Positions 32,296-44,224 of a DNA stretch of 46,045 nucleotides are shown one piece after another (position 1 is the stretch's first letter; every line of letters begins with the position of its first letter). The stretch comes from Didymodactylos carnosus. Lineage: Eukaryota; Rotifera; Eurotatoria; Philodinida; Philodinidae. A model generated the notes under the pieces. The model did no database searches. It was not told the DNA's origin and saw only the letters and a list, made by a program, of their open reading frames with translations. Where the stretch lies: assembly GCA_905250885.1 (NCBI GenBank), contig CAJNOQ010000582.1, positions 1 to 46,045 on the forward strand, written 5' to 3'. The translations under genes and the position numbers were made by a program.

Positions 32296-34350
32296 ATGAA
32301 ATTGCGTTCACACGAAATATTAGTATCGAATCAAGGAGAAAGAGATAAACAAACATCATCATTTAAAACATTTCGTAAAAATTTATTTAAAAATAAAAAA
32401 TTATCAACACCGAAACAAACCAATCAACGTCATATACATAAAAAAATACCAGATTATTTTAGAAAAAGTATATTACGATTTCTAGTCGAGGTATGTAAAC
32501 TTTTTTATAGTTAATTTTCTTATTTTATAGGCGAATAGTACTGATGAGTATTTAATATACTTAAAAGAATTTCATTTTCTTTAGGCAGATTAGAGACATA
32601 TTTAGTTCGATCCAAAGATTCAATTTAAATACAATAGAAAAGACATACTATATCCGGCTTAATAGAGAAATCCAACTAATTGTTTAAAAATAATATTGTT
32701 TTTGACTATTATTTTTTCTTTTTGCCATTTTTATTATTGTAAATTGCACATAACAAAAGAGTTAAAATTGAGCCTTCGAGACATGGATAAAAAATTATGT
32801 GTATATATCAAGTTCTTTATTCAATCGTTGAATAGTTGTAAAATATGCCATTGAAATGAATAACATATGTTTATTATACTGATTAGTGCCCTTCTATTTA
32901 TATCGTTGATGCTAGACGCGACTCATGCCAACAGAATTTAATTTATGCAACTCTAATAGTTAAAATTCATGCTGAGTTTTCTCTCTCTAATTAGCTATAC
33001 GATAAAGAAAATTTAAGTTTTAGTAACAAATAAAAACTAAACGAACAGTTCATTTATATTTGGAAGTAGAAGACATGCCGAAGGGAAGTTGTAGAAGAAT
33101 TTATTCTAAAATTAATTTAAAATTAAAAGCTATTTTTAAAAGACCATTCAATAAATTTGTAAGTACTTAAACAATTAATTATCGGCAAATAATATATGAG
33201 AAAAATAGATATAGAGTAAAACTTATTGTTATATCATTCAGATGTAGAGTAATAAAACAGTGGACGCTGTTGTTTCGGCTTACCTTCTCGACTGAACTCT
33301 AGGATTTTTTCACATAAAAATCAACTTTTACGTAAGTCCGTAACGTTTTGTGAAGGTCACAGCATTTCAGCCGAGAACCATACCGAGTTAAGGAACATCT
33401 TACTTTTAGGTTAAAGGTTTTCCTTTCAAATGATAATTAAACAAAGTCTAGCAGCTGACTAGTTTAAGTAACAGAATGTTTTAGGTATACGACATTTTTG
33501 TACAAATTACAGGCAGGTGTTTAAGTTAGAGCTAGACTTTGCCTAATTAAATCTTTAAGCTACAAAATAAGATGTTTCCCAACTTTGTACATTGCTTGGC
33601 TGACGAGCTATGAATTTTACAAAATGTTACGGACTTACATTTTTTGGCTGGTACGCTTGAACAGACCCACTAACAAATTTATCTTATCTTGTCCTTTATT
33701 TCTAGTCTTCGACCAATGTTAATCCTAAAGTTTCTTCAACAAACGAAAATTTGATTTTATACAAAAATAACAAGGAAATTGATCTTCCTTTATCGAAAAT
33801 AGTTCGTCGTGCTCCATTAATGGGTATGCAAGCATTAAATAAACAGAAAATATTACGTCGCACAAATTCTGTTCATACTAGGTAAAAACAGATAGATGAT
33901 TTATTATCTCTCTTAACTATGATAAAACTTATTATAGTATTTATTATAGATCAATAACAAAAGTAGAAAGACAACCGATAATTGAAATACAATCATTAGA
34001 TGATACAGCATTAGACTCGAATAATTATGATATGACAGTTTTAGAAATTGGAAAATATGATGATCATCAATTAGAATCAATGACGAAAAAAAGAATACCA
34101 TCTTGGGCAAGAAGTATGTTTCATAATGTACGTAGTTCATATCTATGTTAAACATAGAAATTTTGTTTTTTATTTAGAAAATGAATTGCAAGTAGCAATT
34201 GTGAATCAAATGTATTTTCAACGAAATCCAAGTAAAATATTTGGTAAACGTTCAAATTCTCATTTAAAAAATATGTTCGACTCTTTGCTACCAAATATTA
34301 ATGATAAAAAAACTAGTAATGATACAATAATAACTATGACTAAACTTTAA
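32296..34350 (+). CDS. INCENP: Short INCENP-like protein with C-terminal IN-box
   Basis: Exons 32296-32490, 33706-33881, 33950-34131 and 34178-34350 give 241 residues. The last 70 residues read IPSWARSMFHNVQNELQVAI followed by NPSKIFGKR and HLKNMFD. This matches the INCENP IN-box pattern (WAR, leucine-rich helix, Q, P--IFG, L--IF), which wraps and activates Aurora B kinase in the chromosomal passenger complex. A TS pair in the tail stands where the TSS motif occurs. The N-terminal 65 residues are basic and I see no clear survivin/borealin-binding helix. It is much shorter than vertebrate INCENP (about 900). Exon 3 must use donor GTAGTT at 34132, since the better-looking GTACGT at 34128 would break the frame. 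All exon joins are in phase. Confidence 0.72.
33075..33158 (+). CDS. Possible alternative first exon of the INCENP-like gene
   Basis: ATG at 33075 opens MPKGSCRRIYSKINLKLKAI followed by FKRPFNKF and then a donor GTAAGT at 33159. It ends in phase 0, the same as the 32296-32490 exon, so it could join the 33706 exon to make a 204-residue isoform. An acceptor-like AGTAG ends 5 bases upstream of the ATG. It cannot be an internal exon after 32490 without a frame shift, which favours an alternative start. Confidence 0.4.
33332..33638. mobile_element. TIR element in the INCENP-like first intron
   Basis: GTAAGTCCGTAAC at 33332-33344 is exactly reversed at 33626-33638, and the arms continue imperfectly inward to AACATCTT at about 33391 and AAGATGTT at about 33569. 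No ORF is present. It makes up over half of the 547-base interval between 33159 and 33705. Confidence 0.75.
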
Positions 34351-34568
34351 ACGATTTTTTTTTTGAATTTTAACAGTAAAATAATTGAGATTATATTGTA
34401 GATCATTGTTTTTACCTATCTAATAAAATGTTGTTGAATGTTTTCAAATGTTAGACTATATTTTAGAGAACTGTTTTTCTTTATTATAAGAAATCTGAAA
34501 TTAGCATCGTACTAGATCTGATGTGATAACTTTTGTTAAGTAATCGGTTTTAGTCATAGTTTCCTAAA

Positions 34569-35460
34569 TGCGACCAAAATTTAAACCAATTAGTGTTCTA
34601 GTGGTCGAAAATTGGAAACGAGTAGTTAAATATTCTGCGTTTCCAAAAAAACAATCACTTTTTAATTAATGAGTAATCAACAATCGTAATTCAATTCGAA
34701 ATATAGCAATTGGTCGTTTTCTAGAAACAATCGAGTACAACAGACGTAGAAATATATATAATAAGAATTGGTGACTATATATTTATGGATAATACGCAGC
34801 TATATTAAGAAAAGCTATATCAACAAAAAATTTAGTCTTTCTATCTCTTAGTTTTTAAATTTAATCTTACTATCTCTGGCATCTTTTATAACGTCTGTAT
34901 ACCGATGAGAAAGAGGTCTTAAAACTTTTTGATAACTATCAAAGTCTTTATCTTGGATATATTTTGTCTTTGCTAATTTAAATTTGTCATCATCTCGTAT
35001 GTTTTTTATTTTTCTTGGTCTTGTTGTACGTTTTTGAGCTTGTTTTTGTTCATAACAACTCATAACAGATTCTTCAGATGAACCAACTTCATCAATTCAT
35101 GTCCAGAGATCCAGATTCGTTCACACGCATGCATTCAGTTGTCTATGATAACCTTCTAGACGATTATTTGTACGCGTGGTCTTTAATCAATTGAATCAAA
35201 ATGATTTCATATATCATTTTATTTTACTGATTATTAATCAAAATTAATCATTTTACTCTGAGAGTTGATTCTTATTTTCTAGCGTTCGTTGATAAATATA
35301 GGCATCAGTTTTTTTGTATACTTTATTATTGTTATACTGATGTACAAAGCGACCAATTGCTATATTAAAAGTGGTCACTTTTTGGAAACGTAGAATATGT
35401 AACTTTACTCGTTTCAATTTACAACCACTTTTATACTAATCGGCTTAAATTTTGGTCGCA
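34569..35460. mobile_element. TIR element, about 890 bases, with a small internal ORF
   Basis: TGCGACCAAAATTTA at 34569 pairs with TAAATTTTGGTCGCA ending 35460. Further matching blocks include GAAACGAGTA, ATTCTGCGTTTCC, and an exact 16-base pair ATATAGCAATTGGTCG at 34701-34716 against 35350-35365. The left arm has extra sequence near 34660-34700. Inside, a minus-strand frame at 34848-35063 encodes 71 highly basic residues (MSCYEQKQAQKRTTRPRKIK at its start) with no recognised domain. Confidence 0.75.
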
Positions 35461-38400
35461 CTCAAGACGTAGCCGTTTTAGTTCATGAAAACAATAGTCT
35501 TTCTCTCCCAGTATTCATTAAAATATCTCTTGTAGATGTTCAAATGATATTTAGATTGGAAAAACCTACTTCAGCCGAATGGATTTGAATTTAAAAACTT
35601 TTGATCAAAGTGGATATGTCAAATAGAAAATCAAAAAAAAAAAGCAATGTTTTTTTTCTTCTTCTTCTGTACACTAATTGCAGATTTATAAAGTTATATG
35701 CGTCTGTCTTTCGAATAGAAAAGAATAAAAATCGTCAAACGAAAAAATGATTAACTTTGGATGGACAAAACAGCCTAAAACAATATCCAAATTATACCGT
35801 TAAGATCGAGAGAAGATGTGGTAAATAACAGCATAAAATTATTAAATAAAACTACAATTGTGTGACAAACCGTGATTTGTTTAAAAGTAAATTGAAGGCG
35901 AATGGTTCCTTATGTATTTAGAAGGATTTTTCTCATAGAGAAATATTTGAAAATTTTCTCTCTAACTTTTCATATATTGAACGATTTTATTCAAACGAAC
36001 AATATTAAAGTCGATCATTCATCATATTATTATTCTGTATGTAAATAAAACATAATGGACGAACTGATTGATCTTTTATTGTTAGTCAATGAATCGGATA
36101 AAAACACTGACGTAGCGGTGAGTATAGAAATGAACATTGGTGTGTACATTATGAAGAATATTAGATACCTATAGACATTAGGAAACAAAAGGTACCGAAA
36201 TCTACATATTTAATTAAACTGTAAGATGAAATAAACCTCTTACTTTATATAATGGAAAACTCGGATATACAATATAACTGTAACATAGGAAGTATATAGG
36301 CAAATTTATGATTCTATTAATGAAAGATTTGAAAAAATTATGACATAATTTTTCTTCTTGTCAAGTGTGATGTCGATTAAGTTGGTGTCTCTTGAATAAA
36401 AAAATTCTTTCACTTAATACATGATCAGTTTCTTTAATAACTGGAATTATTCAAATGAATAGTTATCAAAAAGGCACTCGTACCACTTCTTTTCTCTCTC
36501 TCTCTCTCTCTCTTTTTCAATTCAATATATTATCAAGGTGGCTCTAATACACAAACAGTTAGTTAAATATTCATATTTATATGACAATCCTATTAATCAA
36601 GATACTACTGTATCAACTTATCAAATGATTATTTCATGTTATTTGAACTGTTTCTTTCAAATAAAACATCTAAAATTTACAGTAGGAACGAGAATAACTG
36701 TTCAAAAAAACATTAGAATTAGGAAAATGGTTTAACTATGACTTCAACAAATAGTTGGTTGTCATAATTCATATTGGAAGAAAAAAATAAGAGAAAATTT
36801 TTTTTTTGCTAAATCAAATTAAATTCTCTTTCTTTCCTCAAAAAAAATAATAACTTGATATTTGATATACCCATTGAATGATATGTAATTGCACAGTTAT
36901 AGCAAGAAGGTGAATGATGCGCTTAATGTGAAATTCAATCACCATAGCGATATTTTTTTTCAATATCTTCAATTTAGATCTAATGTACGAAGATATAAAC
37001 TGTTTTTCTTCTTCTTAAAATCATTCTCTTTCAATATGAAACGTTAATAGAAGGAATACTATTCAGAATCCAAAATACATTTGTCAGATATGTAAAAGGT
37101 GGTTGTAAAAGTCTTTTATAACTTAATATTTGATGAAAACTAGTTTCGAATATATCTATTGTCTGTTTAGTTTTTCTTCTAATCGTTGCACTTGTTTTTA
37201 TACCATAGAGGCATATGCCTCGATCGTATATAAAAAACCGGTATATATATACCGGTTTTTTTAAAAACTATTAGAAAAAATAGCACGATACTTCTGAATG
37301 TAAAAGTGTTCGACTACAGAAGAAAAGGAAAAAATATTTTTTACACTTTTCATATCACAAAAATATTTTTGAACTTCACAGTATCTCTGTTAAGTTTGTA
37401 GAGGTATATTCTCCTCCACACACTCTTGTTGATCCTTATACCCTCTCTGCCTCAAATTGCAATACAAAACTTTATGAACGGAAGGATAGTATCATTTAGA
37501 AAAATTACGTCGCCGAATACTGTTCTTCTCGAATATATTGAAAAATTTAGACAACAATGGCAAGACTACTATCGAAAATCATTTTCAACAAGAGGCTCAC
37601 TATGTTATGCAGAGACTGGCTAGTGGACTGAATGGAATGATTTTTAAATACAATAGTGGAATTTAGCAGACTAATAAACCAGATACCTTATCATACTGGA
37701 AAATCAATGAAAGAAACTGGTCTTCTTTTGGTTCTTGTGCGATTCTTAGAACCCCATATCTATACGGTCTTGACTTTCTTGAATAGTTGAATTCTTTATT
37801 CCTTTAAATTCCTAGTCAAGTGAAGATTAATTATTGTCAAGAGAAAACGCTGAGTTTTTGAAGATATACTCATTTTAAGGTATTGGTTTTGAAGTGAGCA
37901 AGTCCAAGTCCAGATTTTTCTAGCCCGTTTAACGTTCAAGAAGTAGAACTTTATCACATACAGCAACAGTATGAGATTTTTTAATCTTTTACGTAATTTG
38001 TTGATCTCTTTTTTTTATCAGTATACACACATCTAATGAATGAATAAAATTTTTGTTTACTTGACGTATCTGATTATAAGCTACCTCAACCGACTTGTTA
38101 AGAAGACGACAAGAAATTATTATATTGTTGCCGTAAGGGAAAAAGAAATATATAAACTCAACTGGATTAATTTAACAGAACTCGTAATGAGTTAGAATAT
38201 TTGATTCTTTAGTTTGTTCATAACTAGGCATGTTTTTGTTCATATGTATGTTTTTAAAATTCTATTATTAATTTCAATAAATAAAACATCATATGTTACA
38301 AATAGAATTCAATAAATTACTATCTGCTTCACAATATAGTGCGCAGCGCATGGCTGTTTTTGGGATAATGTTTTATAAAAGCTTTCTGTGCGGTTTTCAC

Positions 38401-38751
38401 TGTTGGAAAGCCAAAATTTAACTGCATCGAGGTAGTTGTGGCGCCCGTTAAAACAACCACCTGCAGGTGGTATATCATATTGCTCTTTGAAGGAGTAGAT
38501 TCCCTAGCCAAGAACAAAAAACAATAGGAGAATTCAAATATCCATCGTCTCGACTACAACCCCACGAAAGACCGAGATTTCCATCTATCAACGTTACCAT
38601 ATAGCAGAAGTGCCCCGGATTTTGTGATCTTCGACTGAAGGAATCTTAAAAACATATGGAAACATAGGTTATCAACCACATTGGATCTGTTTTCGGAATA
38701 AAATACGAAGCCTAGTGAAAACCTATATTAGCCCATGTTTGACTATTTTCA
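35461..38751. other. Gene-poor spacer with weak exon candidates and a palindrome
   Basis: A possible short exon at 36055-36117 (MDELIDLLLLVNESDKNTDV) ends at a good donor GTGAGT, and an open frame from 36538 could follow it, but neither is recognised and the acceptor is poor. A CT microsatellite lies at about 36495-36513. A perfect palindrome is at 37232-37261. Nothing else is supportable. Confidence 0.35.
37232..37261. repeat. Perfect 30-base palindrome
   Basis: Six A, then CCGGTATATATATACCGG, then six T: a self-complementary 30-mer, with a second palindrome GAGGCATATGCCTC at 37208-37221 just before it. The T tract after a GC-containing stem looks like an intrinsic terminator, but that has no meaning in a nuclear genome. 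Confidence 0.8.
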
Positions 38752-39021
38752 TCGAAAATGAAAATCCTCATAACTTACTCAAAATCGATCGAGACTACTT
38801 CAGAATATCAAGATATACTCCACTGTGTCTGCTCAAGCTAACCATATACTGGAAATCAATAAAAAATCTTCCAAAGGTTTCTGGAAAACTTTTCTAAAAA
38901 CCAGTATTTTCTGTTGATTTTTAAAATGTTTATTGAGCTTCATGGTATGAAACAGATAAAATGGAGTATATCTTGATATTATAAGTAGTTTTAAGCTCAG
39001 TTCAATAGTTTTCCATTTTCG
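38752..39021. mobile_element. Hairpin MITE
   Basis: TCGAAAATGGAA-type ends at about 38752 and 39021 face each other, and the 18-base core ATATCAAGATATACTCCA at 38805-38822 is exactly reversed at 38962-38979. The outer arms are imperfect. The loop is about 140 bases and non-coding. It lies 120 bases left of the larger element at 39141. Confidence 0.7.
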
Positions 39022-39140
39022 AGTTAAATTTTTATTGATTTCGATCTGATTTCTACGCGTTCTGAGTTGATTTCTATGATTTTAGCATTTAACGATCAGA
39101 CCTAAATTTTGTACTTTTGAATGTGTACTAAGTTGATTTC

Positions 39141-40074
39141 TAACGGGTGGCCCATAAAGAATGACGGTCTCAGTATTTCATGAATATCTCATGCAGTTTT
39201 TATCGCTCAGATCTCGCCTTTTTTTAAAAAGATTCCCCATTCAATTCTCTACAAAAAAAGTGTGAAGAAAGTTTCTACAGAATAGAACCGTGAAACTCTA
39301 TGTGGTGAATATTGGCATGCTATAAAAATGCTCCTTTTTAAAATATGTCTTATCGTTCGTTGCATTTCACGTTACCATATGACTAGATATAGAAAGATTG
39401 AAGATGGCAATTTGTAGCTCTCGAAAAGCCCTATCAGCCGAGCGATGATAGAAAAATTCTGACTTTGAAACGTGTATGAACAGAACGTTTTTCTTTTTTC
39501 TCACATTGATGTTTTTGGGATCTGTTATTAGACTTCTCCGTAACCTTCATGCGATTAGCTCAAAAGGTAACTTTTCACAGTCGAATCTTTGCCAGTTCGA
39601 AGAAAAATGCTCTTCCTATCATCGCTAAGCGACTTTATCGGTGTTCAGTTAGTTTTGGCAATAAATTGTGCGTGAGAACAAAATGTTGAATTATTCCAGC
39701 TCATTTTTCAAGGCAAACTGTACCTGAAATCTCGTAATACTATTCAAGCGACTCATTTCAAGTACCGTGAGAAAGAGCATACTTGAAATTGAAAATAGCG
39801 AGAAATGTGCACCACAGTAATTCAGCACTTTATTAGTCAGAGGGAGAAGAAAAATTAATATTGTGAAAACGTGCGTTTGAAAACAGGCTTTTTCGGAGCA
39901 TAGCAGTGTTCACCAGATAGTTTCACGGTTTCATTCTGTGCAAACCCTTTTCACACGCTTTTGTACAGAATTGAATGAGGAATCTTTTAAAAAAAAGGCG
40001 AGGTCTGAGCGATAAAAACTGCATGAGATAATCACGAAATACTGAGACTGCCATTCTTTATGGGCCACCCGTTA
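39141..40074. mobile_element. Mariner-like non-autonomous element with about 190-base TIRs
   Basis: TAACGGGTGGCCCATAAAGA at 39141 is exactly reversed at 40074, and similarity continues inward for about 190 bases (CTCAGTATTTC, TTTTTATCGCTCAGA, TTCAATTCT, CCGTGAAACT). TA at both outermost positions fits a TA target duplication with ends ACGGGTGG, as in Tc1/mariner elements. Inside, a second inverted pair (CGATGATAG near 39443, CTATCATCG near 39618) makes a nested hairpin. There is no transposase ORF. Confidence 0.82.
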
Positions 40075-40555
40075 TGCAATCAGAGTCTCAGAGACACACA
40101 AATGCTTAAAGGTGACTTTAACGTGGGTACGATGACTGATGTTTCAACTTTTATCTGTATTATTCTACGTAATGGTAACCTAACAGGATATGATTGAGAC
40201 TATCCTGCAAACCATCAGTGTTCTTTTAAAAAAAGTGAATAGAGTGGGTTGATAGCCGACATAGAAGAGAAATCTTTTATATAAACCGCTGTATATATCA
40301 GTTAGCGACTGTACTTTCTCTACACATAGTTAATAAGTTGTATAAGTCATAGACGCACACTACTTGTGATTAATATAGACATATCATCCACATGCATTTA
40401 CTGGACAATTTCTCTATTTAACTACATTATAAAGAAAATGAATTCCACTCTTTGTTTAATGGAACGTTTTACACATACAAAATAGAAAAAATTCTTCATA
40501 GAAAAAATACAAGCAACAACTGTACAACAAAATACGAGAAAAGAAAGATTGAAAA
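40075..40555. other. 3' flank of SYF1
   Basis: Short AT-rich stretch downstream of the minus-strand SYF1 stop, presumably its 3'UTR and spacer. No other gene seen. Confidence 0.5.
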
Positions 40556-43500
40556 TTATTCACGGACCTATAAAGAAAGAAGGAAACAATAAAGGTAAAT
40601 GTCTCTTCTGTATACTATACACACCTGTCCTCCAGCGTCATCATGAACAGATGCCTGCATCATTTGTTGTGCCATATAATTCACTTGTATATTATAAGTC
40701 GCTTGTACACTACGCTTAATTCTTAACATTTCTTTTAATGTATCTTCATTTCCATGTTTCACTTCAAATTCTTTCCATGTTTGCCAGAAATCGGGTGTTA
40801 ACTAAAGCAAATACAAAAACAATAGATCATTATATCTTATAAACCTATGAACGAAAGATAAATTTTAAACTTACTCGTGGATCACACATTTGTGAACAAT
40901 GCGAATAAAGCGCGCGTGCACGATCTATTTCACCCAATTTTCGTTCTAACTCGGCATATCTTAAACACATATCTCGTACCAATGATTCATCACTCAATGC
41001 TTCAATTGCTTTTTCGTATATTTCTCGTGTTTGTGTTATACCACGCATTTCACCACAGCGTTTTATATAAATATTGAACATCTAAATGCAGATATGTAGC
41101 AGTATCGAACATGTGTTTTGTTTAGAAGATGATAGAAAGATGAAGCAGAAAGTACGCTAAACTGATGTGCGGAAACTGGTTGATGGCACAGCCTTTTGTT
41201 TATAGAAGGACACTCCACAAAATTATTAGTCTTTTTTACATTTCAGTTAAACATACTTCGTATTTTTCTTTTGGTTCAACAGCTTCTGTTGCTCTTTCAT
41301 AAATTTTCAATGCCCTTCTATCTAGCCCATGTTTTTCTTCCAGTTTTGCATACAATAAATATAAATTTTTTGCATATTTTGGTTGACAATGTTCAAGACA
41401 TTGTTCAAATAAATCTCTTGCACGTTCCAATTTTGAACCATCTGAATAACGTTGAACAAATTTACATAAATATGTTAACCATATATCATAAACATTTGGC
41501 CATTTAAATAAAGCAATGCCTTTCTCATATGTTCGAAATGCATCTTCAAAATATTTATTTTCCTCCAAATATACACCATAATTGATAATTATTTGTGGTG
41601 TGGCTATCTTTAAATCAAGTATTCGATCGTAAACGGCTTTGCATGTTTGAAATGTACCGTAACATTCTTCTAGATCAACATAGAATGACCATAGTTTTAA
41701 GTTTTTATGTAATCTCATTTGCACCGTTTCATTTACATCATAATAATCAATTTTATGTCGTGGTAATACGGTTGCACGTTCCATTAAACGAATAGCTTCT
41801 TTATAATTTTCATGTTTCAATTCGGTTTCACACCATGCACACCAGACACAAGCCAAATCATCAACGTAACGATAATTGACCTTTGTTCCTTTCTCATAAA
41901 TATATCGTGCTTCATCCAGTTGATCATTATCATCATAAAATTGCGCAAATGACATCCATAATTCATGAAGTTTACCGACACATATTTTGGGATCTACTGT
42001 TTGAACAGCACGTGTATACGTCTCAATTACTTTATCATACTGTTCACCATATAATTTGACACGTTTTAACCATTCGTTGACATTATGTGGATTTTGTCTT
42101 AGTAGAACGCTATTCAATAATAATGGACGACGATCCATCAAATATTCTAAACGAGCCAGACGAATTTCTAATTCAAGGTCATCTAAATAAAGAAAATAAA
42201 CATTTGTTCAGAAAAATGTAATTAATACAAAAACCAGAGACAAGAGATGAGAGAGGTTGTTCTGTATAAATGACACTCGCAAACATGACTTTCGCTTTAA
42301 AATTACTAACTGTTGGCGTAAAATAAGACCGATGAACTTCTAAGCGTTCTAAAACCAAACTATTACCTGCACAAAATATCTCTACAAATCAAATCTATCT
42401 TACCATCTTCTGTCACTTCTTCTTCATTTGATTTCTCCATTAGAGCACTAATTAAGCCCTCTTCAGATTGTGCATACGCATCAAATACCTAAATATCAAT
42501 ATAAAACGTATTTGATTGTTTACTGTTTCGTAGTAGTGCTTACTTGTGTAAAATCTCTCACAGTTAAGACAGCCTCAATCGCTTCTTCGAATACATCTCG
42601 GGCCTAGAAAAAAGAATCAGATTAAGAATACAAACGTTTCCTTTTGAACGATCTATTGTAAGTACCTTTTCGAAACATCCTGCTCGAATATAATAATCAG
42701 CCAATGATGTCCATAATTGCCCAACTTGATCTTTATATTTTTCGATGCCTTGACGAATAATTGGTTCAACTTGAATTGATTTAATTTTAGATGGATTCTT
42801 TGATACTAATTCACACAATTCATTCCAAAGCTAAAACGTTTCATGAACTTTATAGTGAATAAAACAATAATAGACAAAAATTTACTTGATGGTGTGATTT
42901 TCCTTCTTTCGATACAAAAGTATCACGATTCAGTATTTCAATATACAATTGAGCACATTCATCAAGACGATCGATTTCTTTTAAATATTCAATATAATCT
43001 TCAGTATTTTCTGGTAATAACTAAAAATAAAAGTTATACATTTTTAATACGGTTACAGTCAAAACTTTGTCCTTATTGTTAGTAAATAGAAGAGACAAGA
43101 ATTGTTTTAATAACAAAGAAAGATGCAAAGAAAACACGATTAATGTTTTTAGCCTATAGAATCTATAGAATAGTTTAGATGCAGAACAATTTATACATCA
43201 AAACATGTTCCACTACTGTATGAAGGAAAAGTGTGAGAATCCTTTATAAGGAGAGTTACTCAACTTACTTTTAAATATCTTTTGTATATTCTCATTGCTG
43301 TATCGGGTACATGATATTGTGTGACAAATTTAATATATAATGGCCATATTCTGTTATGTTGTGTTATTGGCAATGCACGTAATGCACGATCAAATACTTT
43401 TCGTGTTCGTGTTATTTTACATTGATCCATTAAAAATTGACAGTAATCTAACCATATACGTGGCATCTAAATAATAATAAGAGAATACTGATTGATATCC

Positions 43501-44224
43501 TAACATGTCAAGAGTCGATATATTTCTTAATGAGAAAACTATTTCTGTTTGAATCGGAAATATTTCTGCTTACTTACTTTATGCATGAAAACTAATGCTC
43601 GTTCAAATGTATTATTAACATCTTCATACTGTGGATCGATTATACATTTTGTACGAACTTGTTTTCGACGTAATTTTAAATACGGATACCATAATTTGTA
43701 ACTGAAAGAGAAATTCAATCATCGTGAGTACCAGTGAGAGATGTAAAATAATAATAAATACCTGCCAGGTAATTCTCGTAATGCACGTTCGTATACTAAA
43801 TTAATTTTTTCATTTGGAGCATCTTTGATGTGTTCAATATATCTTAGCCATGTTTTCACCGAATACTGATTGCGCAGACAATCTTCTTCGTATAAAACAT
43901 CAGTTTCACTCTAAATACAAAATATATAACACTCAAGGATCTAATCTGAGAAAGTACGAGTTCGCTGTCTACGTACAAATGTTATATTGCTGGACTCAAT
44001 CGTTTCAGTCATATTCGCATACAAATTTTCACGTATTTCCGTTTATTCAAGCTAGTTTCAAATGGTTCAACTTTGATTTCTCGTTATTATTTTAGTTATA
44101 CGTAAGTTTTGGATAAATAATGACTGCATCTCGTTGTTCCATTCTAACAGTAAATGAGAAAGTATTTAGTTACCTCTATAATGATAAATATTTGCGTACT
44201 ATACGTTTCATCTTGCGCCGCCAT
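40556..44224 (-). CDS. XAB2: SYF1/XAB2 pre-mRNA splicing factor (HAT-repeat)
   Basis: Twelve minus-strand exons (44224-44174, 43910-43762, 43701-43578, 43466-43269, 43020-42886, 42830-42666, 42603-42544, 42488-42404, 42182-41257, 41081-40875, 40801-40625, 40567-40556) give 762 residues of half-a-TPR helices. Recognisable blocks are [107 protein letters not shown] and [20 protein letters not shown], all diagnostic of XAB2/Syf1. The protein is a scaffold of the Prp19-related complex (NTC/IBC) in the catalytic spliceosome; in vertebrates it also joins transcription-coupled repair. It starts at AAG-ATG-GCG, and all exon phases fit. Human XAB2 has 855 residues; the acidic C-terminal tail is missing here, and the last exon adds only VRE before TAA. 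Confidence 0.95.

Noticed and set aside
34128-34133. GTACGT as the donor of INCENP-like exon 3
   Set aside because: It looks better than GTAGTT at 34132, but it would put the next exon in a frame that stops after five codons and destroys the IN-box.
36055-36735. Two-exon small gene candidate
   Set aside because: Good start and donor at the first part, but no good acceptor before 36538, and the second part has no protein-like features.
37232-37262. Intrinsic transcription terminator
   Set aside because: Stem plus T run resembles one, but the window is nuclear eukaryotic DNA, where this signal does not apply.
38329-38517. 62-codon minus-strand frame
   Set aside because: No recognised motif; the region has slightly higher GC and a CCACCTGCAGGTGG palindrome, but not enough to call a gene.
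39545-39605. Possible tRNA gene
   Set aside because: A-box and B-box words are present, but acceptor and T stems do not pair, and it lies inside a mariner-like element.
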